This document shows, one piece after another, positions 8,520-17,310 of a stretch of 48,265 nucleotides of DNA. Within the stretch, counting starts at the first letter, position 1. The number at the start of each line of letters is the position of its first letter. Below the pieces are notes generated by a model. The model searched no databases. It saw nothing but the letters and a program-made list of their open reading frames with translations, and was not told where the DNA came from. The position numbers were made by a program, and so were the translations under genes. The DNA comes from an uncultured Clostridia bacterium (GTDB taxonomy: Bacteria > Bacillota > Clostridia > Oscillospirales > Ruminococcaceae). The DNA is taken from positions 88,392 through 136,656 of the forward strand of contig CALWNU010000037.1 in assembly GCA_944382905.1 (NCBI GenBank), written 5' to 3'.

Positions 8520-9495
8520 CTTCCTCCTCCTGGAAAACCGATATGCCTCCCAAAGCCCACGCCGGGTCTACCCGCATACCGGACACGCGGATTTCCCAAT
8601 GCAGGTGCGGGCCTGTGGACAGGCCGGTGGTGCCCACATAGCCGATTAGCTCGCCCTGGCGCAGTACCATCCCCTCCTGCACGGCGATGGAATCGCAATG
8701 CGCATAAAAAGTCGCCAGTCCACCGCTGTGGCTGACGAGCGCATAATTTCCATAAATATCCGACCAGCCAACCTCTTCCACCGTCCCAGGCCAGGCAGCC
8801 CATATTTTCGTCCCCTGGGCAGCTGCCAGGTCAATCCCCGTATGGAAATCCAGCTCGCCGGTTACCGGGTGGATCCGGTACCCATACCGGCTCGTGACCG
8901 TGGCTTGCCGCAAAGGCAGCAGCGGGCTAGCGCTGACCGCCACCGGGGAAAGCAAACACCCCTCCGGCGCGGCATACCGCTGGCCCGCTGCCGGATCCTG
9001 CGCCGCGCGCACCGGAAGATAACCACCCATCCCGGATTCCTCCGGCAATTCTGCCGTCTCTTGCTGGTCAGCGCCATACTGCTCAATATACCGGTACAGT
9101 TCCGCCAATTTTTCCGCAGATACCTCTTGCTCTTGTTCCGGCGTGGCATCCGCCTGGCTGGCATCGGGATCCAGGTCCGCCGCATCCGGCGTCGTACCTG
9201 CGCGGACGGTTTCTTCCGAGGAACCGTCCGGCAAAAAGCCGGACAGCAGATTTCCCACCGCCTGGGTCTGGTCCTCCGCGTTCATCTGCGCAAGCAGCAG
9301 CGCTTTGCTCTGCGCAAACCATTCGGCTTTGGAAGCCCAGCCACCCAGCAGGCACAAAAGCGCCACTGCGCATATAGTCAGCTGAAACAAAAACGCTCCT
9401 GCTTTCGGAGCGCCGGTCCCACCTCGATCGTAGTAGCCGTCTAAATGGTAGGGATCCCGGTTCCGGTACCCGTTGCGATTTCGACGTTCCGCCAT
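8509..9495 (-). CDS. Membrane-anchored M23 (LytM) protein, SpoIVFA-like
   Basis: A 328-residue protein with a basic/Tyr-rich cytoplasmic N-terminus, one membrane segment at about 33-52, an acidic linker to about 190 and a C-terminal LytM domain. The zinc site looks complete: H218 and D222 in FHTGID, the YAH motif, and HLHWE with H297 and H299. The SpoIVFA homologue in Bacillus has a degenerate M23 domain, so this copy could be a real peptidoglycan endopeptidase. Start ATG 9495 has AAGGAGG upstream; the longer open frame is not used. Context (spoIVFB overlap, sigma-E-like promoter) supports a mother-cell sporulation role. Confidence 0.8.
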   Translation of the reverse strand: MAERRNRNGYRNRDPYHLDGYYDRGGTGAPKAGAFLFQLTICAVALLCLLGGWASKAEWFAQSKALLLAQMNAEDQTQAVGNLLSGFLPDGSSEETVRAGTTPDAADLDPDASQADATPEQEQEVSAEKLAELYRYIEQYGADQQETAELPEESGMGGYLPVRAAQDPAAGQRYAAPEGCLLSPVAVSASPLLPLRQATVTSRYGYRIHPVTGELDFHTGIDLAAAQGTKIWAAWPGTVEEVGWSDIYGNYALVSHSGGLATFYAHCDSIAVQEGMVLRQGELIGYVGTTGLSTGPHLHWEIRVSGMRVDPAWALGGISVFQEEEDAQ

Positions 9496-9523
9496 ACTAT
9501 CCCTCCTTTTTGCTTTCTGAGCC

Positions 9524-9552
9524 ATACTATGAAAAAAGGGGACAAAATATGC
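9524..9552 (-). promoter_or_regulatory. Sigma-E-like sporulation promoter of the spoIVFA/spoIVFB-like pair
   Basis: On the minus strand GCATATT (9546-9552) matches the sigma-E -35 consensus KMATATT in full; after a 14-bp spacer, CATAGTAT (9524-9531) matches 6 of 8 positions of CATACAHT. It ends 28 bases before the ATG. Bacillus spoIVF is also transcribed by sigma-E. Confidence 0.65.
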
Positions 9553-9581
9553 AAAAAGGGGGCTCCCGATTGGGTGCTCCC
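9553..9581 (-). terminator. Terminator after the GHL10-amidase gene
   Basis: A 10-bp stem with two mismatches (9558-9567 with 9572-9581, loop of 4) followed by TTTTT on the minus strand. The plus strand also carries seven T after the stem, so it could work in both directions. Its U-tract abuts the sigma-E-like -35 element. Confidence 0.75.
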
Positions 9582-9628
9582 TTTTTTTGTCTTTTCCACT
9601 ATGCCAGACCGTCTGCCAAGGCATGCAA

Positions 9629-12600
9629 TCAATGCCATACGGACCCGCCGTCTGTCACAGTAATGGTCCACTCGCAGGTAGAACCATCCTCTGCTGTCAG
9701 CGTGATCGTCGTCACACCAACGCCGACGCCAACTACTGTACCGTCATCCGAAACCGTTGCGACATCCGAATCCTTGCTCGTAAAGGAAACCTTAGGGTTG
9801 GCGCTGGCAGGGCGCACCTCGTAAGTCAGCTTTTTGCTGTTGCCTTTGCGGATGGAAATTTGGTCGTTATCCGGAACAATCCCATCCAGGGCGGAGGAGC
9901 TGCTGTTGTCAGACCCAGTGGAAGAGTCAGACCCAGACACTGTGACTTTGCAGCTGGCCGAAGCACCGTTGCTGGCCGTCACCGTAATCGTGGCCGTCCC
10001 GCTTGCCTTAGCCGTCACCACGCCGTCGCCGCTCACCGTTGCAACTGCTTCGTTGGACGACTCCCAGTCATAGGTAATGATCCCGCTCCCGCCGGCAGAA
10101 GAAGCGACCAGTGTAAAGCTCTTGCCTTTTTCCAGGTTCACCGCCGTCTGATTCAACGTAACCGAAACCGCCGACCCTTTGACCGTAACTTTGCAGGACG
10201 CCGTTTTCTCTCCGCTTACGGTAGTCGCCGTAATCGTTGCCGTCCCTGCTTTCAGCCCGGTCACTACGCCGTTGTCCGATACCGTGGCAACCGTCTCATC
10301 CGAACTGGTCCAGACAACCGCCTTGTTGCTCGCATTCTCCGGCGTTACCGTCGCAACCAGCGTCAGCGTTTCTCCCGCATTCAGAGTCGCCTTGGTCTGA
10401 TCCAAAGAAATGTCGCTCACCGAAACCGTAGAACCGGTACCGTCCATATCGCCCACCGACTGGGTGCCGGTGGCCACGCTGCCCATCCCCATAGAGGACA
10501 GGAAAGATTTAATCGAAGAAGCGACCTGCGAAGCAATGGATTTTTGATAGCTTGTAGTAATCAGCTTATAGTATTCCGACTGATTGGACACAAAGCCGGT
10601 TTCCAGCAAGATCGCCGGGAATTCGCTGTCCCGCGTCATATAGAACCGACCGAATTTTGCGCCGCGGTTCCCAGTTTCCAGTGCGCTGGAGGTAGCGGAA
10701 CTTGCCTTTGCCGCCAGGTCCTTGGAAAATGCGTTAAAGTAATACGCCTCCGACCCGCTGGCAGAAGAACTGGTCGCCGAGTTGGCATGCACGCTGACCA
10801 GCAGGTGCGGATCTGCGCTTTTGCCGTTATTCAACCGGGTCAGCAGCTCCACTTTGCCGTTGGTCGTATCGTTCATATAGACATAGGCGCCCATAGCCTC
10901 CAGTTCAGCCTTCAGGTATTTGGAAATCGCCAGGTTGACCTCGTACTCGTTGTAATCCTCCCGGAAGCCCAACGCGCCGGGATCCGTGCTGCAGTGGCCG
11001 GGGTCAATCACAATTCTTGCGCCGCTCATGGAAGCCGGCGGGTTATTGCACTGGAAAACCAAATAGCCGGTATCCGATTCATAATAAGCCTTGTATCCCA
11101 AGAATCCGTTTTTCAGCTTCAATGTCAGCGTGCTGCCGCTCCAGCTGGCCGAGCTGAACAGCGGGTTTTTCGATAGCGAAAGGCCGTCCGGCACGCTGTC
11201 GGTATAATGGAATTCAATTTCAATCGCGTTGGAGGAATAGCGGAGCGTATAGGCCGTTTTCTGGGACATATTCAGCTTCACGTAGGTGTGGCTGCTGTCG
11301 CTGACCACCTGCATCCCGGAAATCACATTATGTTCCAGCGAACCGCCTACCGTTGTAATATCCTTGGAGTAAACCCGCCGGCCGGAAGCCAGGTTGTAAT
11401 ACGAGTAGGTCGTGCCGCCCTCTTTATAAATCAGCTCGTCGCCGACTACAAAATCCAAGCTTCCTTTGCAGATCGGGAAATAGTCCGGATCGGACAAATC
11501 GTCCAGCGTGTTGTCCGGGAAGGTCTCCGCCTGGGACGCCGTCACCTGTATCAGCACGCCGTCGCTGATCTGCACTTTCTTATTGACCGTGACATAAGCC
11601 CCCTGCAGCGAATCGGTAACGCCGCTCCAGTTGGCAGAAATGGTTACATTCCCAAGCTTCTGCACCGAAGAAGCCCCCGCAGGAACGGTAAATTTCCCGC
11701 TGAACTTGACAAAGTTCGTATCCTTATCCGTGGAATCGTCTTCCGCCGTATCCCGGGTCAGCTGGATGGATTGCCCACCCAGGGTTGCCGTGACTGTCGC
11801 ATCCTTATAGGCCATTGCCGAAACCGTTACTTCCGTCCCGCCGTTGACCGTCAAATTGCCCTGGGGCGAAATGCTCTCCAGCACTTTCACCACCCGGGTG
11901 ATATTGTAGGTAACTGTCTGGTCCTTATGCTTAAAGGTGAAGGTATTTAATCCCGGCTGCAATTCCAGCTCCATGCTGAAATACCCGTTCTCATCCCGTT
12001 CCAGCTTTTCGCCGTTAAACAGCGCGTCAAAATACGGATCGGAAGAACCGCTGAAGACCACCGTCGGCTCGTAGGTCGTAAAGGTGGTTTCCTGAGGCTT
12101 GGCCATTTCCAGCTTGGACGCAAAATACTCTACATCCAACTCCTCGTTGAACAGCTTTTTCAGGGCGGTAGTGCTCCCCTGGGGATCCGCTTTCAGACGG
12201 CTTAACGAATCAAACATACTGCCCCGATAACCGTCGATTTCCCGCGCGGCCATCATCTGTTCGGTCAGCTCAGTCGGGCTGGACCAGCCGGACTCGGTCG
12301 AAACCGATTTGCTGGACGCTTGCACCGCATACATCGGGATATTTTTTTCTTTGGCCAATGCCGCCCACCACTCGACCACCGTTTCAAACGGCGTGGCCGA
12401 ATTGCTCCGGGAGCCAAAAGCTTTGACTGCGACAAAATCAAAATACGTTTCTTCTATGTAATGTTTGGTATCCGCATACCCGTCGGTCAGCGCCTGAAAA
12501 CTGGCAGACGTATCCGACCCGGCTTCGTTGGTCGATTTGTTCGCCCAAACCGGATCGCACAGCAGACCCACCTGGATGCTGCGGCGCCCTTGGTGGAATG

Positions 12601-13369
12601 CATCCACCACCGCTTTGATCGCCGATTCCGTAGCCGAGTACATATAATTTTCAAAGCCCATGCCGCCGCCCGCGCTTAAATACGAAGCGTAAGCCGAGCC
12701 GTCCCCGGTAGAAGACAGGTAGTAATCATCCAGCAAAACCCCGTCCAGCTCATACTGCTGCGCAAACGCTTTCGCGTTTTCGGTGATCGAGTCCACAACC
12801 GAAGCGTCTACCTGGCTTGCCGTCGTATTGACTCCATCCTGCTGCACCTGAAGCACATCATAGGTTGCATAGACGTACAGACCGTTTTCCCGGCATTTCT
12901 CTACCAGATAGGCCATTACGTCAAAATCGGTGGCAACGCTTGCCGCCGTACCGGACCGGTAGATCACTTTGTCGCCGTAAACCGAGTCGATGATGACTGT
13001 GTTCATCATCAAATCTTTGGCGTCGGCCACCGCGGCGTCAATCGCCGCCTGGATGGTAGCGGTGCTGTCGTTTTCCTTGGTCAAAAAATCCGTCCCCGGC
13101 ACCAGCCAGACCCCGCGCATTTCGTCCGGATTGTTAAAGACGATGGTCGACGGCTGCTCTTCCTGCTCTTCCTGCGCCAAACCCTCGTCCGGCCCTTCGG
13201 AAGAATCCTCCTCCGGATCCTCGGTTGCACTATGCATGATTTCATCCGCCGGATCCTTCTCCGGGGTATTCGCCACCACGGCTACCACCGTCACCGTCAG
13301 CGTAATCACCGCCAACAAGATCCCAATGACGATCCCCAGGATTTTTTTGTTGTTCAGCAGATAAGCCAT
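9629..13369 (-). CDS. Membrane-anchored multidomain cell-wall hydrolase: GHL10-like domain, amidase_3, three Ig-like domains
   Basis: A 1246-residue surface protein. One membrane segment (about 9-34) and an acidic linker lead to a GHL10/DUF187-like glycosidase domain (about 77-400) with the signature LDGVLLDDYY near 213. After Ig-like or carbohydrate-binding-like sequence comes an N-acetylmuramoyl-L-alanine amidase_3 domain (about 783-965), with DPGH, the zinc Glu in NEYEVN, SVHANS and the catalytic Glu in LLETGF all intact. Three BIG_2-type domains end the protein (about 983, 1066 and 1163 onward), with the repeated phrase SSDETVATVSDNGVVTG. It should cleave glycan and the stem-peptide amide bond. 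Ribosome site GGGGGAGG precedes ATG 13369. The upstream GHL10 lipoprotein gene, 51 bp away, is probably cotranscribed. Confidence 0.88.
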   Translation of the reverse strand: MAYLLNNKKILGIVIGILLAVITLTVTVVAVVANTPEKDPADEIMHSATEDPEEDSSEGPDEGLAQEEQEEQPSTIVFNNPDEMRGVWLVPGTDFLTKENDSTATIQAAIDAAVADAKDLMMNTVIIDSVYGDKVIYRSGTAASVATDFDVMAYLVEKCRENGLYVYATYDVLQVQQDGVNTTASQVDASVVDSITENAKAFAQQYELDGVLLDDYYLSSTGDGSAYASYLSAGGGMGFENYMYSATESAIKAVVDAFHQGRRSIQVGLLCDPVWANKSTNEAGSDTSASFQALTDGYADTKHYIEETYFDFVAVKAFGSRSNSATPFETVVEWWAALAKEKNIPMYAVQASSKSVSTESGWSSPTELTEQMMAAREIDGYRGSMFDSLSRLKADPQGSTTALKKLFNEELDVEYFASKLEMAKPQETTFTTYEPTVVFSGSSDPYFDALFNGEKLERDENGYFSMELELQPGLNTFTFKHKDQTVTYNITRVVKVLESISPQGNLTVNGGTEVTVSAMAYKDATVTATLGGQSIQLTRDTAEDDSTDKDTNFVKFSGKFTVPAGASSVQKLGNVTISANWSGVTDSLQGAYVTVNKKVQISDGVLIQVTASQAETFPDNTLDDLSDPDYFPICKGSLDFVVGDELIYKEGGTTYSYYNLASGRRVYSKDITTVGGSLEHNVISGMQVVSDSSHTYVKLNMSQKTAYTLRYSSNAIEIEFHYTDSVPDGLSLSKNPLFSSASWSGSTLTLKLKNGFLGYKAYYESDTGYLVFQCNNPPASMSGARIVIDPGHCSTDPGALGFREDYNEYEVNLAISKYLKAELEAMGAYVYMNDTTNGKVELLTRLNNGKSADPHLLVSVHANSATSSSASGSEAYYFNAFSKDLAAKASSATSSALETGNRGAKFGRFYMTRDSEFPAILLETGFVSNQSEYYKLITTSYQKSIASQVASSIKSFLSSMGMGSVATGTQSVGDMDGTGSTVSVSDISLDQTKATLNAGETLTLVATVTPENASNKAVVWTSSDETVATVSDNGVVTGLKAGTATITATTVSGEKTASCKVTVKGSAVSVTLNQTAVNLEKGKSFTLVASSAGGSGIITYDWESSNEAVATVSGDGVVTAKASGTATITVTASNGASASCKVTVSGSDSSTGSDNSSSSALDGIVPDNDQISIRKGNSKKLTYEVRPASANPKVSFTSKDSDVATVSDDGTVVGVGVGVTTITLTAEDGSTCEWTITVTDGGSVWH

Positions 13370-13420
13370 ATTTGTACCTCCCCCGCGACCATCTGGCCGC
13401 TTTTCTCCTTTTCCTTTCTC

Positions 13421-14953
13421 TTATAAAAGGTCTGCCAAGGCGTTTCTCTCTTTTTCCACCTGGCTTTTTACCGAACCGTCCGGTGCGAATAAAGACGCAT
13501 ACCGAAACAGGGCAAACCCGCCGTATTTCTCATTCTCTCTGGCAGCCTGCACCTGCCGCGCCAAAATGGACGAATCACTGATCCATTCATTTTTGCCGCT
13601 CCCGGCCCAGGTATCCGTCAAACCGATTTTATACGGCGCTAAGCCGATATACAACGAAATGCCGGAAACCTTGATTTTGTTATTCCACAACTCCACCGTC
13701 TGGGTAAACGGATAGGCAGAGTTGTTAAATCCAAAATAAATCTGCGGACAGATATAATCCACATAACCCGGATTTGACAGCCACTTGTCTACATCAATAT
13801 ATTGGCTGTTGTAGTTGTTGGACGTATTCCCCTGCGGGCTGACGCCAAACCGCACAGACGGATCCACCGCCTTGATCGCAGCGTACACATCGCGGATGAG
13901 GATATTGACGTTTTCTCTGCGCCAATCCCCTCTCGTCATCGACCCGCCGCCGCTTTGGTATTCCTGATATGCCGTATCGTCAAAACTGTCGTCCGGCGAA
14001 GGATAAAAATAGTCGTCAAAATGGATCCCGTCCACATCGTAATTTTCCACCAGCTCGCGAACGCCGTCCACAATCAGCTGACGCACCGCAGGCCTGGCCG
14101 GATTGTAGTATATCCCGCCGCCGTAACGGATGACATAATCCTCTTCTTCCGCCTCCCACTGGGACGCAATGTTGGAAGAAGAAAGGGCGTTGTTGTTGCC
14201 CGACGCTCGAATACGGTACGGATTGACCCACGCTTCGATTTCCAGCCCAAGGCCGTGCGCCTCTTCAATCATGACCGCAAGCGGGTCATAGCCTGGGCTT
14301 TTCCCTTCCGTCCCGGTACATAAATAAGACCAAGGGAAATAATCCGATTCATACAGCGCGTCACCGAACGGACGGACCTGGGCGATCACAACATTGCAGC
14401 CTAACTGAGCCACATTTTGAAACGCTGCCCGGATGTTCTGCCGGAACCCGCTTTGCGACTGCCCTTTCAGCATGCCGGAAAGATCCAGGTAGGAAAACCA
14501 TACGGCCCGGTACTCCTTCCCGTCGTAGACAGTGTCACTGCCCGCACCAGTCTGTCCACCTGCTGCAGACCCGCTCTGGGCGCCGGAAGAGGAAACGCTT
14601 TCAGACGTTTGGCCCGTGCCACCGGTCTGTCCACCACCGGACTGCGAAACGCCGCTTTGTCCGGCACTCGTCTGCCCCGCCGAATCCTGCCCGCCTGCTT
14701 GGGAACTGCCGGCCGAACCGGATTGACTGCCGGAACTGCCATCCGGCTGAGACGGCAACTCCACCGGATCGGAAGAGGAGGGCATCTCGCCGCTGCCTTG
14801 AGAATATTCCGATATCTCCTGCTGGGAAAGAACCGTGCCTTCCCCCAACAGCATCTGCGGCTGCGGAATGGAAGAATCCGCTTCCTGTGCGCAGCCTGCC
14901 AACAGGCCGCACAGCATCGCCGCCATGAGTAAAGTACAGATGATCCGTTTCAT
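13421..14953 (-). CDS. GHL10 (DUF187) family glycoside hydrolase-like lipoprotein
   Basis: A 510-residue secreted lipoprotein. The signal peptide starts MKRIICTLL and ends in the lipobox LLAGC, with the lipidated Cys at 21. A Ser/Gly/Gln-rich linker of about 110 residues (through residue 145) precedes a full GHL10 domain: YRAVWFSYLDLSGML, NVVIAQVRPFGDALY, EAWVNPYRI, and the acidic motif DGIHFDDYFYPSP near 310, then ICPQIYFGF. The family includes Bacillus YngK; hydrolysis of peptidoglycan glycan is inferred. AGGAGGAGAAGA precedes the ATG. It is the first gene of a unit with the GHL10-amidase gene, so two GHL10 domains are made together. Confidence 0.9.
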   Translation of the reverse strand: MKRIICTLLMAAMLCGLLAGCAQEADSSIPQPQMLLGEGTVLSQQEISEYSQGSGEMPSSSDPVELPSQPDGSSGSQSGSAGSSQAGGQDSAGQTSAGQSGVSQSGGGQTGGTGQTSESVSSSGAQSGSAAGGQTGAGSDTVYDGKEYRAVWFSYLDLSGMLKGQSQSGFRQNIRAAFQNVAQLGCNVVIAQVRPFGDALYESDYFPWSYLCTGTEGKSPGYDPLAVMIEEAHGLGLEIEAWVNPYRIRASGNNNALSSSNIASQWEAEEEDYVIRYGGGIYYNPARPAVRQLIVDGVRELVENYDVDGIHFDDYFYPSPDDSFDDTAYQEYQSGGGSMTRGDWRRENVNILIRDVYAAIKAVDPSVRFGVSPQGNTSNNYNSQYIDVDKWLSNPGYVDYICPQIYFGFNNSAYPFTQTVELWNNKIKVSGISLYIGLAPYKIGLTDTWAGSGKNEWISDSSILARQVQAARENEKYGGFALFRYASLFAPDGSVKSQVEKERNALADLL

Positions 14954-14996
14954 TCTTCTCCTCCTGTTTGCAGGTATCATCTTATACCTACTTTTG

Positions 14997-15025
14997 ATTT
15001 TATACTGTATGCAAAAGAATAGCAA
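14997..15025 (-). promoter_or_regulatory. Sigma-A promoter of the GHL10 lipoprotein/amidase unit
   Basis: Minus-strand TTGCTA (15020-15025), 17-bp spacer, TAAAAT (14997-15002), about 44 bases before the ATG. Upstream, GACAAATTT occurs twice as direct repeats (15035-15043 and 15066-15074), 31 bp apart, a possible operator. Confidence 0.65.
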
Positions 15026-15170
15026 GAGATTCCGGACAAATTTCTACAAAATTATTGCATAAAATGACAAATTTGTACAGTGGGAATCCATGGAAAGGGG
15101 ATTTCGGAAAAGAAATCAGCCGGTTTTTGTCTATCCCAATGGACAACTCCATCCGAGGGGAAAACATTTC

Positions 15171-15202
15171 ACAAAAGGCCGTGCCCCTGGGGGCACGGCC
15201 TT
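15171..15202 (-). terminator. Terminator after the M20 peptidase gene
   Basis: A perfect 13-bp stem (AAGGCCGTGCCCC and its complement) with a tiny loop, 15175-15202, followed by TTGT on the minus strand; the A-rich partner strand makes a U-rich end. It starts 14 bases after the stop at 15216. Confidence 0.88.
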
Positions 15203-15215
15203 CTCCTTTTTTCCT

Positions 15216-16355
15216 TTACTGGAAATATTCTGTAATGGCTGTCGAGACCACCAGCGGCCCGACTTCCAGGCTGTCCAGTTCCACATATTCCTGCCGGGTG
15301 TGGCCCTTATGTCCCACATACCCGCCGAAGCAAACCGCCGGGACCCCTTGGGACAGCGGGATATTGCAGTCGGTGGATGCGGCGCCGGTGCTGATCTGCT
15401 CTTCGCCGGTATAATAGGTCATCACCTCGCAGCACCGGTCAATCAGCGCCTGTTGCTGGGCCGGATCCACATCGCCGGTACACGGGCGAAGGCCCAGTAG
15501 TTCCACGTTCACCGTAATGCCCATGGCGCGGTAGCTCTCCACCACCTGCTGGAAAAACCGGTCCATAATTTCCAAACTCTCTTTGCAGTCAGACCGGAAT
15601 TCATACAGCATGGACGCCTGCTGCGCAATGCTGTTGATGGAGGTTCCTCCTTCGATGGCACCCACATTATAGGTCGTCCGCCCTCCCGCGGGCACCTTCA
15701 TGCTGTACAGGGTATTGATCATGGACGACAACAGATGGATGGCGTTGCGGTTGCCGAAATTGCCGTAGGAATGGCCGCCCTCGGTGAGCACTTCCACCCG
15801 GTACCGCGCAGAACCAACCGCGCCGGTGGTCATGGAGGTAAAGGTACCGTCCAGCGCGATCACCTCTTTGATCCGGCCGGCATAATCCTGCATAATCTGG
15901 CGGCATCCTTTCAGGTTGCCCAGCCCTTCTTCCCCGGAATCCACCACAAACAAAACCGCTTCTTTGGGGATCAGCTGGTTTTCCAGGATAAACTTGATGG
16001 TCATCAGCAAAATCGCCACGTTGGCCGTATCGTCGCCAATGCCGGGAGAAAAGATTTTTCCATCCTCGATCCGCAAGGGCATCGGTTCCAGATCGGGGAA
16101 CACCGTATCCGAATGGGCCATGATCGCCACAATGTCATGAGATCCGTCGCAATGCATGGGGAAAACCACGTTCAGCGCGCTATCGATGGTGACCCCTTTT
16201 GCCCCACATCGTTCCAGCCATTCTTTGCAAAAAGCCGCCCGCTTTTCTTCCTGGTTGGACGGTGCGGGGATCTGGCAGATGGTCACCATCAAATCCACCA
16301 ATTCCTGATGGTGCTTTTGAAAATAATCCCGCAGCTTTTCTTCATAGCGGTACAT
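15216..16355 (-). CDS. M20 family metallopeptidase (aminoacylase/tripeptidase-like)
   Basis: A 379-residue cytoplasmic di-zinc peptidase. Metal-binding motifs are in order: HSDTV, GIGDDTANVAILL with the bridging Asp, SGEEGLGN with the catalytic Glu pair, LDG, and the final His in the region HKGHTRQEYV. The dimerisation segment RVEVLTEGGHSYGNFGNRNAI is typical of M20. Substrate cannot be read from sequence; a peptide or N-acyl amino acid is likely. ATG 16355 is preferred because GAAGGG sits six bases upstream; an in-frame TTG at 16361 falls inside that site. It follows the PHP phosphatase gene by 20 bp and shares its promoter. Confidence 0.88.
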   Translation of the reverse strand: MYRYEEKLRDYFQKHHQELVDLMVTICQIPAPSNQEEKRAAFCKEWLERCGAKGVTIDSALNVVFPMHCDGSHDIVAIMAHSDTVFPDLEPMPLRIEDGKIFSPGIGDDTANVAILLMTIKFILENQLIPKEAVLFVVDSGEEGLGNLKGCRQIMQDYAGRIKEVIALDGTFTSMTTGAVGSARYRVEVLTEGGHSYGNFGNRNAIHLLSSMINTLYSMKVPAGGRTTYNVGAIEGGTSINSIAQQASMLYEFRSDCKESLEIMDRFFQQVVESYRAMGITVNVELLGLRPCTGDVDPAQQQALIDRCCEVMTYYTGEEQISTGAASTDCNIPLSQGVPAVCFGGYVGHKGHTRQEYVELDSLEVGPLVVSTAITEYFQ

Positions 16356-16375
16356 GCGCAACCCTTCTTTCTTTA

Positions 16376-17185
16376 TTATTCAATCGATACCAAGATCGGC
16401 ATTCTCTTTTCGTACAGCGCAATGTGACGGAACCCGGCTTCCAGCGCCATTTCCCGCGCCGTATCAAAATCTGCGCCCACGTCTTTTGCCAGATGCGCGT
16501 CGGACCCCACCGTCAGGTAGCGGCCGCCTGCCTGTTTGAACATTTTTAAAATCCGCACCGACGGCAGCGCCTCTTTTGGAGACTGCCGGATCCCGGAGGT
16601 ATTGATTTCCAACGCTTTGCCCCGCTCCGCCAGCCGATGCAGAATCGGCATCAGCTGATCCGGATAATCCGCCAAGTCCACTTTGATCCCGTGATTGGCG
16701 GCATACCGCTTGACCAAATCCACATGGCCCAACGAATCAAAATCGCAGGTATCTACCAGCGTCCAAAGATACTCCAGGTTCTGCTGGATGATCCGCTTGG
16801 TTTCCTCCTCGTCCGCAAATGCCATTTTCCCCATGTCCACATTGTCCAGTTTATGGACCGAACCGATGATGAAATCAAAGGGGAATAAATCGATGATCGT
16901 CTTTTCCCATTCCCGGTCGACATGACCCTGTCCCATTTCCACGCCTGCTTTGAGCGTCAGTTTGCCGGCAAATTTTTCCCGGCAGGCGGCCAGGTTGTCA
17001 AAATACTGCTGCATATAGGGGATGCTGTAGCGCTTGAAGTTGGCGCTGAACATTTCCATGTGCTCGGTAAAAATCAGTTCCGTCAGCCCTTTTTGAATGG
17101 CCGCTTCGCAGCTTTCCTCCATCGGCGTTTTGCAGTCCGGTGAGACGTCGCTGTGCAAATGGTAATCCGCCGTAATTTTTGTCAT
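16376..17185 (-). CDS. HisJ-type PHP domain phosphatase (histidinol-phosphatase family)
   Basis: A 269-residue PHP-fold metal phosphatase. Metal ligands are visible in order: DYHLHSD at the N-terminus, TEHMEMF, the Glu in LKAGVEMGQ, SVHKLDN, LGHVDLVKRY and the C-terminal SDAHLAKDVG. The family includes HisJ/HisK histidinol-phosphatase, but no other his gene is nearby, so the substrate is open. ATG 17185 (MTKITADYH) has AAGGA eight bases upstream; the longer frame that begins at 18016 is an artefact of the opposite frame of pdp. The gene has its own promoter and is followed by an M20 peptidase gene. Confidence 0.87.
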   Translation of the reverse strand: MTKITADYHLHSDVSPDCKTPMEESCEAAIQKGLTELIFTEHMEMFSANFKRYSIPYMQQYFDNLAACREKFAGKLTLKAGVEMGQGHVDREWEKTIIDLFPFDFIIGSVHKLDNVDMGKMAFADEEETKRIIQQNLEYLWTLVDTCDFDSLGHVDLVKRYAANHGIKVDLADYPDQLMPILHRLAERGKALEINTSGIRQSPKEALPSVRILKMFKQAGGRYLTVGSDAHLAKDVGADFDTAREMALEAGFRHIALYEKRMPILVSIE

Positions 17186-17242
17186 ATTGATCATCCTTTC
17201 GGCTATGCTCTTTCCTGCGGAATCCCCGCAGATCCTGTTTCT

Positions 17243-17271
17243 ATTGTAGTCCTGCGGGGGCAAAATGTCCA
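17243..17271 (-). promoter_or_regulatory. Sigma-A promoter of the PHP phosphatase/M20 unit
   Basis: Minus-strand TGGACA (17266-17271), 17-bp spacer, TACAAT (17243-17248). The 5' UTR begins with a perfect hairpin CTGCGG/CCGCAG (17215-17231) before the ribosome site. Confidence 0.8.
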
Positions 17272-17310
17272 GTGCGGATCTCAGGCAACCGCATTTGTCG
17301 CTGCAATCGA

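Noticed and set aside
9587..11176. Rightward open frame of 529 codons
   Set aside because: Antisense to the Ig and amidase part of the wall hydrolase; low-complexity Arg-rich translation with no domain.
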